A stretch of DNA of 64,000 bases, from NCBI GenBank assembly GCA_030562195.1, contig CM060201.1:22984067-23048066 (forward strand). The letters are read 5' to 3'. Made by a program: the position numbers and the translations under genes. Source of the DNA: Nipponacmea schrenckii (Eukaryota > Mollusca > Gastropoda > Lottiidae). Position 1 is the first letter of the stretch. Every line of letters starts with the position of its first letter. The notes below the pieces were generated by a model, which made no database searches, was not told where the DNA came from, and saw nothing but the letters and a program-made list of their open reading frames with translations. This document shows positions 51,301-63,300 of the stretch, piece by piece.

Positions 51301-54300
51301 GGTTTCATAATCTTCTTTAGTTTTTACATGATCTAATGAAGAAAAAAAGTTCAATAAATAACACCGTTTTGTTTTTTCCAGGGATATTAAACCAGAGAAT
51401 ATATTAATCGACCAATCAGGACATATCAAACTGGCCGATTTCGGTTCAGCAGCTAAAATGTCAGTAGATCAATTGGTAAGTACAAAATAAATACAAAAGG
51501 GACGTCTGCTCAATCAACAGTTGTTTTTCAATCCCTCTATTTTTTATATCTATATGGAGAGATTCCTGTCCATCAAATTTTATCAAGTTATATATACCAA
51601 CAATAAAATAGATGTCCTGGTGAAGTTTGAAGGGACTTTTTTAAATGCCCAATAATATTTTTTTAACCTTTTCTAAAAATCTTGTAAGAAATTCAGTTCT
51701 GAAGTTTATATTTATTGATACATTATAATTTTTTTCGCCCAATCAGGTGACTTCACGAATGCCGGTGGGGACACCAGACTATGTAGCCCCTGAATTACTA
51801 ACCTCGATGAATCTAGCCCGAGGTTCGAGGGCGTATGGTGTTGAAGTTGATTGGTGGTCTCTAGGAATCTGTGCCTATGAGATGTTATGTGGTAAAACTC
51901 CGTTCACTGATGAATATGGATCCATGGTTACCACCTATAGTAATATCATGAACTATTCGGTAAGTTTATTTCAGGACTATTTCATTTCTTCATCGAAGGT
52001 CGTTTCTGTTATCTAATAGAAGTTGAAAATTCCCTGTATCTATTGAAAAAGTTTCAAACTTTTTTGAGAATCTAATATTGAAGTAGGACCCTTTTTTGAC
52101 TGAGTTTATACCAAAAAAGGAAGGGGTAGGGAAAGTGCTCTTTCACAATAAAAAAAAAAATTGAGTGGTTTGACTCAGCAACTGGTACACTTAATAATGT
52201 TATCTCCATTGTTAATCCTCTCATAAGAGACCACCTCCATTAAGAGACTACCTTCTTAAAAAGACCACCTTCATTAAGAGACAACCTTCATTAAAGAGAC
52301 AACCTTTATTAAGAGACAACCTCTGACCCCTTAAGAGACAACCTCCATTAAGAGACTACCTTCTTAAAGAGACCACCTTCATTAAGAGAGACCCTCATAA
52401 AGAGGCCATCTTCATTTAGAGACCACCTTCATTAAGAGACCGCCTTCATTAAGAGACTACCTTCTTAAGAGACCACCTTCATTAAGAGACCTTTTTTCAA
52501 TATTCCCTTGAGTGGTCTCTAATACAGGTTCTACTGTAAATATAATTATATAAAATTATTTGTTTTTCTACAGAGTAACCTCAAGTTCCATGCCGAGAAT
52601 AAAGTCAGTGAAACAGCTCAGTCCTTGATTAAACAATTATTAACATCCCGAACTGCCAGGTTAAACTGGAAAGGAATAAAACATCACAAGTTCTTTCACG
52701 ATTTAGATTTTGATCAAATTAGAAATGGTGAGTAGACTTGATTTATTTTAGCTATGTTTTTCCAGTCTTAATTATCTGGATAAAAATATGTAGGATGTAA
52801 AACTCAATTTCGTTTGAAATATGTAAACATAATAATATGTAGAGAAAATTGACTGCAGAGACTTGGCTTCAGGACAGTTGATTTGGCCATATTTACCTGT
52901 CATGAAAATACAGAAATATGACCGACTGTACATCTTATATGACTGTTGGACATCAAGCATAGGTCAGTCACATTAAAAACAATTTCAGACACTGTTGGTT
53001 AATTAACCTCGGAGGTGGTTAATTAACAATGAAATTATGAACAATTATTAATTGGCTGCTGGAAACGGCTTCCAGTTCAAAGAGATCCAGACCGTCTCAA
53101 ACTTGCTCAAGTTGCCATATTTAAAATTATTTTATTCTCTTATCCTTTCAGTTGATCCCCCATTTATTCCCACTATCTCAAGTTTAGACGACACGTCAAA
53201 TTTTGACGAGGTGGAAAAAATACGGCAACCCCCAAATTTGGAAGAATTTAAATCACAGCGAGAGTTTTCTGGGAAAGATTTGCCATTTATTGGGTTTACG
53301 TACATACGGAGCAATGTTGAAAAAGAGAAATCTGAAAAGGAAGTTGCAGTGAAATCTTCTAGAAAGTAAGTAATATTGATTGACATTTTACTTTATTGGG
53401 TGCAGTAAGGTCAGCAATATTGGTTCTAGTGGTCAGTGGATATAGAGGATGTGGTTTGAGTGCTTATGTTACAACAAATTTATGTAATGAGTTTGTGGGT
53501 TTTCTATTTCATGAGACTTGGCAATATTAGGCGTTGATAGTATCAACTTGATACATCTCAATATATTTTTCTATGTGAATATATTTGGCGTTATCACCTA
53601 GGAGATTTAGTGCAGTAGATATCCTTTATTTATTATACATGTGATATCTACTGTAGAATGCCATATATGGTGATAATCCTGGATGCCTAAGACTTGTGTA
53701 TGTTGAATGTTCAACGTTTATTTGTTGTAGTTGTTGTAAATGTGGTAAAAAGTCGCGGTCTATGGTGGCAAGTGGTAACTGTCTAGCTGGTGTCTCTACT
53801 GAATTTACATCTAAAGGTATGTTCCCCTTAATCTTGTTTTTAAATGGATATATAACTTATTGGTTGGTTATTTCTCTAAAACCATTCATATCACTGTTCT
53901 ACTTTATTCTTTTTTTTTTCCAAGAATGCAAATTCAATATTTGAAATAACTTGTGTACTCGGAACTATTTTTAAAGGGAGATGAATCTAAAATAGCAAGC
54001 TGTCAATTCTCCAAAATGTGATGTTGATATGCAATAGATGAAATAACTATTCTGGATATTTATTTTCAAAGGGAGATAAATCTAAAATAGCAAGTTGTTC
54101 ATTTCTCGAAAACGTGACGTTAAAGTAACTAAGTGTACTCTATTTTCAGGGGGAGATAAATCTAATGTAGAAGTTACTATGACAGTAAGAATAGCAGAGT
54201 TACAGTCAGTGAAAGAGAAATGTCATAAACTAGAGAAATCAGAATGTCACCTTCAGTCGGAAGTTGATCGTTTAAATCTATTATTGAAAGAAAAAGACTT

Positions 54301-57300
54301 GAATAACAGTAAACTGGAGGCTGAAAACGATGTTTTAGTTCGAGACTTAGATGTTTATATTGATAAAACTACTGTAAGTTACTTAAACATGATGTTTTTT
54401 TATTGCACTGTGTATATACGCTTTATACAAGTCTGGTTTTTTAGGTTCATTTATAGAAAAGATGACAACATCAATATCCTAGTGACCAGACACGAAACCT
54501 AGACTACTATTATGTGTTTTATTGCACTAATGTATATAGATCTTATTCCATTGTATGAAAAATGATAAGGTCATTATTGTCAAAATAACAAAAATTCTGA
54601 GTTAAAAATGATCCAAACCCTTACAAAGACCTAATATTGGGAACCCAGGAACAAAACCTATGACTACTAGGCACTTGTCATACTGACTGTGATCAAGCAG
54701 TCTCGGATCTAATGATTCATCATATATCGATTTTGGTGAACTAGATTTAGCTGTTGCTTTGGCTCCATTTTCCAGACATGATTGGCTAATAAATAGCTCA
54801 ATACTGTTTTTGCCTTAAGAAGTCTACCCCAGAGACATCAAGTAGGTTTCTATCTGTTTTTCACACAAGATTGTTTTTTGTAGAAACTAAGCGAAGAGTT
54901 GAATCGGGAATCCAGTGCCAGAGATAAACTGGAATACCAGGCCCAGCAACTCTACCATCAGATAAAAGATTTGAGCGTCGATGCCAAGAATATGGAACTA
55001 GATTTATTAAGGTAGGTACCGGTAAAGGTAACTCATGTATAGTATATTGAGACGTAATGGCTTGTGACAAAGGAATAGCTCAGTCAGTAGCCAGTTTGGT
55101 TATCTTTTATTAAAGAGATTTTCAAGAGGTTTTGTAAATGTATATATGTGTATCAGAACAATGATAGCATCAATTTACACCATTAATTTTCAATCCGTCT
55201 GTCAGTGTACCCAATATTAAAAAATATATAAACCCTTTACAATGACTTTAATCATAGAGGTGCCTTCAGTTAGAATCCTCTGCAAGGTATTAAAAAACCG
55301 GATGCCATGACTGAAGCCTGGTGTTAGCTTTTAACCCTCATCAGTGGCATAAAATTTAGTTTTATCTGCACAATCAATTTAAAAGAAACTTTTTTACCTC
55401 CTAGTGTTCAGAATGAAGAGCTCCAAGACATCATTGTTCACTTGGAAACTGAACAAAATAATTTGTTAAAACAGTTAGGGCAGAAAGATCGAGAGATTGC
55501 CAACCATAACGAGAATCTACAACAAACTCAGACACAAGTTAATAAATTACAGATGAAACTAAATAAGGTGAGTGTTGGGGGTAGAGTTTGGCAGGTTGGT
55601 GGGTAGGGAGGGGAGAGGCATTAACAGTAGTGTAGATTAGGAGTAAGGGAGAGAGCACAGAAATGAAAATTTGTGCCTCAATTGAAGAGTGGTATATAAT
55701 TGAATTCTTGACCTTTATTTTTAGGAACGAAGAAAAAGTCGTGATGATCAAAAACGTGATTTACAATTAATCGAAAATCGTGAAGAGGCGTGGTCTCAAC
55801 AAATAGAAGATAAGCAACAACAAATCGAAGCTTTACAATCTAAAATACAGGTAAACCATACAGCTGTCTGACTAGCTTAAACTTAGACCTCAACTCTTGA
55901 AATAAGGACAGAAATCAATAAAAAGGTTGCCATTTTCTCATATATTAGACTAATGAAATATGTTAGTGTTCTTGTCAGTTTTTTGGTCATTTAAATTGAT
56001 TTGTTGGTTTGATTTACATGATAGTGTTACTGTAAGGCTAGAAATTAATGCGTCAACAAATTAATGCGACATGGGGTATAGAGACTAAAATGCGAGTACA
56101 AATTAATGCCATCCACGGATAGGTCGCATTTAACACATTAATTTCTATCTCGCAATAATTTTTAGCCTTGCAGTATTCTATTCTTATTGCTGAAGTGTTT
56201 CTAGGGGGTGATTGAATGGCTAATGTCACCTTCTGGAAAAATTTCCCTGATGCCACACTCCATAGCATTACCAGTCTTTTGTAATAATAAACAAATTGTA
56301 CAATTTTATTTTCGAAGCAGACGTAGAAGACATAAAAATAATTCAATATTTTGAGATTTCCAGTGCCATGAAGAGAGGAAAAAGTGAAAACAAATGCCCT
56401 ATGTTTATAATTCCAGGATTTAGAAGACCTAGTGGACGCGTATGAACAACAAGAAGAGAAACATGCCAGAGATTTGGCAGAATTGAACCAAACATTGGAT
56501 CTGTCCCCCCAGAACCCAACGGAAGCCAAGGTTGATTTGTCCTCTCATTCTCATGAATTTAGGGACATTAAACGCTTGGTAAGTAGATTCTTCTAGAAGC
56601 CACCAATTCTCAAAAAATCTTTGTAATGGTTTCTGCTTAAATTTTGGGGCAGTTTAAAACTTCGAAAGTGCCCTTTTCACTTAATGTTTCACATTTTCCT
56701 TCAAGTGTTTTCACTTTTCAAAACAGTGAGAATTATTTGCCTAATTTTACCGCATTTCATGATTTTAATTAATGATATGTTTTCAGGAGTTATTAATAAC
56801 TGTCCAATCAGGAGGCAGACGATCTTTGTTAAACGACAGTAAAACGGCAGCCAAAATTAAAGAAATGGAGAATTTGATGAAAAAGATGATTATTGAAGCC
56901 CAGTCCTGGAGAAATAGGGAGTCTGATTTGAAAAAATCTCTACAGGTAAGGAATTTGAAAATAATTCGTTTGATAGATTTTATAACTACAGGATTTAGCT
57001 TATTTTTTAGAAAAGGTTAATTTTTTAAAAGTGATTTTAGTGTTCTAGTTATCTGATTGGTCAATCACTAAAATGTTAAGTTTTATTATCCAATGAGATG
57101 ACTGCTTTTCTAAACTCTGGATTCTGTTTTAGTTCAGTTTTTGAGGCCCAAGATCATTTGTACACTAGCCGACAATGCACTACATCAAAATGCCTGATAT
57201 TCTCAGGTGGTTGGGGATCTTCTTTTTGGATTCAAATTATGTTATATTTCTGTTCGGGGTGAGATTTTAAATAAATGTAAATCTTGGGTTCCATCACATG

Positions 57301-60300
57301 TATCCCCTAATTCACTTTTATCTACATGTAATGGGAGGTAACTCCTTCTAAACAATTACATTCAAGACTACAAAATAAGATACATTTTATTTCTTTCAGA
57401 CATTTATGGATGAGATGACGAAATGTAAAAAACGAGAAGCAGCGAATTTAAAGAAAAAGAATGAAATGATGCAACATGTCCATCTTTATCAACAGGAAGT
57501 CAACGATCAGAAACAACTCATTAAGGTAATGGCCTTAATTAATCTATTTAAATATAGGCTGTCTTTATTAGTCTACAACTTGCAGAAGGCTATAAAGCTC
57601 AATTTGATTTCATTAGTTTACCTAGTTTGAAATCAGCATTCACTGCATGCAGACGTTAACTTATCATCTACCGACCAACCTTCATAAATACAATTGCAGA
57701 AGTAGGGCATAAAACTCTATTTCATTATGTAGGGATTGTCATGTTTGATTGTCATGTTTGATTGTCATGTTTGATTGTGATGTTTGATTGTGTGTTTGGT
57801 TTTTTAGGATCTACATCAGACAATAACTAAATGTTTTGATAAAGAGGCCAATGATTCGTCAGACCAGTTGTTGAAGGTACTGAGTCATTTACTTTATATT
57901 TTTCTATGTTCTGTTCCATTACCATGTTGTACATAGAAAAGGGAAGTCTCACTCAACCTAGCTGTAATTGGGTACTAATAATCCCGGGAAGATCAATGTC
58001 AAGAGGTTTGGCTTGTACTCAGATATTAAAATGGTCTTTTGATAACTATTTGACCTTTTGACATAATTTCAAAGAGGTTTGGTCAAGGATTAGTTGGTAG
58101 ATAGGATCCTCCATCTTTGAAAGTCCATGTTCAGCTCATAAGATTTCACTTAACCCAAGGTGAACAGGTTCATTTCCATGAACCCAGACGTACACAACTC
58201 ACAAATCGAGCACCCTCAAGGATGCATTGAGCATAGTGTTGTTGGTGACCAAAAAGAATTGGATTCTTTATGATATAAATATATATGTGCCCTGTGTGCT
58301 ACATGTTCTGACGATGTCCTGGCAAAATTTCCCAAATTGCACACTGCATGACATTGCCCATATTCATTAGCCCATAAGATGTAGAAGAATTGGAAGTAAA
58401 ACTCCATTTCATTTCATTTCTCAGTATTTATATGTTGATATATTTCAGGAATTACAGAGTGAAATTCTAGAGTTACGTACAGACAAGATGAAACTAGAAA
58501 CAACGTTACGATGTAAAACTGATGAGCTGGAAAAACAGAGTGAGGATATGGCAGAGAAAATAAAGGTAGGGGGAGAGGGGTGGATATTTACCCTGGCTAC
58601 CAAAATATAAAATCTTTCTGAAATGGTTTCCATGGTTCACCATTTTTGGTTGGATGATTTGGGTCTTGAATTAGTCTTCAGAAATGTACGAAAATCACAT
58701 GAAAAAATGCAACATTGACATGTTATTTGAAGCTTTGACAGGTGAGCGGAGTCTATTTCAAGAATTTTTGTTATTTTATTGTGATTTCAGGATCTAGAGA
58801 AATGTCAAGGTCAAATTGAAGAATTGAAAGAAAAGGTGAAGGTCATGGAAGACAAGGAATTAGAGCTGTCTCACTCGACCTCCATCAGGTAAATATTCAA
58901 TTGTTTCTTCAAATGAGTCTTGTCTCTGATGTGGGAGAAGTTATATTGATGGTTGCAGTGAGCTGGGCAAACAAAATACAAGAGAGATTGTAAAGAGGTT
59001 TTCTAATGTGCATCAGTGACACTGTAAGCATCAATTTTAAGTCAGACGTCTTTGGTTCCTGCAATGCTACAAAAACGTCACTAAACATCAATAATCACTA
59101 AGGTCTTATGTGATGCAAGCATGATTGCGATTAGTGACATCATCAAACACTCAGTTTCACTGGAATTGCAGAAACGACAGATGTCTGATTGAAAATTGGA
59201 AGGGGCAAATTGATGCCCACAGTGTCTTTGATACATGTTCTTTTACATTATTCTCCATGGGTGTAAAACTTCATTAAACTCTGTCTACAGGTTAAGAACA
59301 GCTGAAAATCATATTGATCAACTGAAATCAGAACGATTAGACCTGGAACAACAGATTACTGATATGAAATCACAAGTAGAGGATTATAAAAAAGACATTG
59401 CTGGTAAAAATTCTAAAATACTGGCACTTGAAGAAGCTAAAGTCGATGCGAAGGTGGAATTACAGAAACTTTACGACCGAAATCGCGAACTGAGTGTTGA
59501 AATGGAGTCCTTACAAAAAGCTAAAACGAAACTAGAAGAAACGGCAGATCAGTTGAATAAATATTCTTCTCAACAACTAGAGGACAATCGTATGAAAGAA
59601 GAATTGAAAGATAAAGTAAATAAATTAGAAAAGGACAAAGCAGAAGTCGAGAGGAAGTTAGAAAATGTCCGAAAAGAAAAATGTGACGTTGATAAACAGT
59701 TGATTAATTTACAACATGTCGAACGAGAGAAACAACGTCTGGATCGAAAATTAGAACGTGTGGAAAGAGAAAAAAGCGATGCAGAAAGAAAAGCTGAAAA
59801 GGTTGAGGATCTCGAACGCGAAAAACAAAAGTTGGAACGTAAAATTGACCGGTTAGAAAACGAAACTCGAGAAAAGTCGTCTACCATTGAAAGACATAGT
59901 AGCATGAGGTCATCATTGGTCGAACGTTTACAGTCAGAAAAGGCTGACCTTCAACGACAAATCGAACGATTGGAACGAGACCGTGAAGACGACAAAAAAG
60001 AGATGAAAAGAAATGCGATGCTCGATGAAAATGGGTTGAAATCAACTACCAAAGATCTAGAAGAGAAAGTGAAACGTTTAGAAAAAGTGGCGAGCGATTT
60101 AGAGAAAGAATTAGCCAGCAGTAAACAACAAATAACCTCCCTCAATAACCTGAAAGATGATCGTAAATCTCTGGAAATGAAAATTACAGATTTGAATTCA
60201 GAAATTTCACGTTTAAAGAAAGATTTAGAAAAATCAACGTCTGATTCGAAAATTATATTTGATCTAAAACAGGAAAAGCGAAAACTTGAGACCAAAGTTA

Positions 60301-63300
60301 CAGAACTTGAAGCCAGAATCAGACCACAACGTACGCCATCTTTCCTTGTGAATAAAGACAACCAAGTCGGCGATCTCCAAGCAGAAAAACGTTACCTAGA
60401 ATCAAAAATCAACGTTTTACAAAAACAAATTGACGAAAATAAATCGGAAAAATCCAAAAAAGATTCTAAAGAAGTTTCAGACCTAAAGCAACAAAAGTCT
60501 GATTTGGAGACGAAATACAAAAAATTGGAAACTGAGCTGACAAAGGTCAAGGCTGATTTAGCGGCCCTGGAAAATGTGAAACGAGAAAATGGAAGACTTG
60601 AAGAAAGAGTCAAAAATTTACAAAACCAAGTAGATAGATTATCCAGTGAAAAAGAAAAACAGCAGAGTTCTCTCACTTCTGAGAAATTTAAAATGGATTC
60701 CAAAGAAATCTTGGACTTGAAACAGCAGAAGTCAGAATTAGAGTCTAAAAACGATTCATTGGATTCTCAGCTGTCAAAGGTCAAGGTAGACTTACAATCG
60801 CTTGAAAATGTGAAGCGTGACAATGAAAGGCTGGAAGAAAAAGTCAAAAGTCTGCAGTCTCAGTTAGATAAATTGTCCAGTGAGAAGAATGAAGAGAAAA
60901 CAGGAATTAGACAGTTGACTTGTGAAAAACAGAAGGTAGGTTTTATTTATTTATATTTACATTTCTACTATCACTCAATTTACCATAAAGATGCATTGGA
61001 TTATTGTAAAACCCTTAATAAATTGATTAAGAGTTGTTCAATTATGACTTAGTATTTTAAGTTTTTCCGATTTTAAAGAGATTCTGTTACTTTATGACAC
61101 CAGGTAAGTTCACTGATGAATATATACTCATATTGACCATTCTTAAGATCTTAAATTTTATGTTCATGCTAAGTCGCAGTATCCCTTTAATATGATCAAG
61201 TTATTAAACTAGATTTTATTTCTGTTTATAGGAGAAACACCAGTATGAAAATGTTATCAGTGAACTAAGAAACGAACTTAACGAATCAAACCTTGCTTTA
61301 AGTGAAGCCAGGTCGTTGCTGTCTGCAACTAGACGTCAAGAACAAGAGTTGAAAGATCGCGTCAGTCAGATGAAGAATTTACTGGATAATCAAACAATGG
61401 AACGCGAGGTCAAAGTTCAGGTAATTATTTGACAACAGCTTTTTTTGAAGATCTATGTATAATTTTTTTTAATGATGAAGAAGTTGGCACAGTCACACAG
61501 TAGCTCCTTCTGGTGATTGTCATAATTTTGGTATATAGCCCAGCCCAATTTCCATGGCAACTTCATCTTTCATGTCACATGACAGTACAGGCAAGCATTA
61601 GGCAAGAACGACTACATTTGTAATAATATGTTATTGGTAATTTGAATGTTGTTATTTCTGTATGTTTTCAGTCCAGCAATAAATCAGAAGGTGAAATGAA
61701 GATTCTACAGTCTCAGCAAGATTTATTAAAAAGACAAAATAAGGTTAGCTTGTAATTCACAGATTTTAACAGGGACCCAGTTGTACTCTAGATTAAGGGC
61801 CTGACTACACATAAAAAGTTGGGCCTGGCTACAGATGGAAAGTTGGGCCACGCTACAGATAAAAATTTGGGTCAAGCTGCAGATGGAAAGTTGGAGCCTG
61901 CTATAGATGGAAATTTGGGCCTGGCTGTAGTTGGAAATTGAAACATTTCAGATGATCCCCACAACTTTCTATTTGATCAATAATGCAAATGCCATATATT
62001 ATAACAGTTGTTTTCTTTTTATTTTTAGAGTTGGGAAGAGAAATTTAACAACCTCCAGAAAGAGAAGAGTTCTGTTGTCATGGAATTACAGACATTGAAA
62101 GATCAGGTCAAGGCCAAACAACATCAACTTGATATAGAAGTCAAGGTCAGTTTAAGACTTTAGATTATTGTGGTTTGAAATAAAAACTTTTGTTTTATAT
62201 TAAATATTAATAAGTTATTGCCCCTTTACGCCTGTTCATACTATTCGAACACACCCACGCCCACCCCCACCCCCATCTTTATAATGATTTGAATTGAGTT
62301 AATAATATTTATGATATTGTGTTTATATTATACAAATCTTGATCTGTAAATCTTTATTTTACGTTCATGTACTTGAAAGCAGCAACATAAATCTGCCCAT
62401 CTAATACACACGTACCTTTGTTGAAGACAATCTATAGTAATAGTTTTTTTTATTAGAATTTTTTTTTCCCTGTCCTCCGTACCATAACTATATCTTCTTC
62501 TTATTATTATTATTATTATAATTGTAGAAAGGGCAGAAGTTGAAGACAATCTGTAGTGAACTTGAAGAACAAACAAATGATTTAGAGGCTCTGGTAGCTA
62601 AATACGAAGATCATGAGAAAGAATGGAACAGAGTCAAGTAAGTCGACACAATTCAGAACAAGCCTCCCATAGACTGCTGCTACTTTTTGCTTCAAAGAAG
62701 TCCTCTTGATCTAGACTGAACTCCAAACCCTCACTCTTGTTTGACACATCACGGTCATACTTGTGACAGATTACACAACTTGGACCAGTCAGCCCCGCCA
62801 TTATTATTTCAACGTGTTACTTCATTTCAGATATACCTATGAGAAGGCTGTAGGGGCGAGAGAATATGAACTAGAAGGCGCCAGCAAAGAATTAGACGCT
62901 GTCAAACAATCACGAACAGCAGCTGATGAACGTCTGACTGCTTTAAAACAGAAGTTAAAAGAAGAAAAGCAGACGCGAAAAGCAGAAGTGGAAGATTTGA
63001 ACAGAAAATTGTGGGAAGAAAAATCTAAATCTCAAAAACTTTCAAACAAGGTTAGTTTATAATAAGAATTTTATTGAAAAAAAATTGTAAAAGAGTTTTT
63101 GAGATTTGGAATTTTTTATTTCATTTTTATTCATCCCTCCATCCATTATTTCAATAAATGATAATAATATATAGAATAAATATACATGCATTCAACATTT
63201 AATAGATAGATAATAAAATATATATTATTAAAAATCAATGATTTTATTCATCCCTCCATCTATTATTGTAGAGAAATGATGAAGAAGAAAATGAACGTTT

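Noticed and set aside
53960..54150. Two GGGAGATAAATCTAAAATAG copies upstream of citron exon 10 as extra exons
   Set aside because: They resemble the exon start (GGGGAGATAAATCTAATG) but run into stop codons (TAG) in frame; probably a local tandem duplication of the acceptor region.
59570..60703. Serine/phenylalanine-rich minus-strand open frames of 103-136 codons
   Set aside because: They are antisense shadows of the Lys/Glu-rich citron coiled-coil exon.
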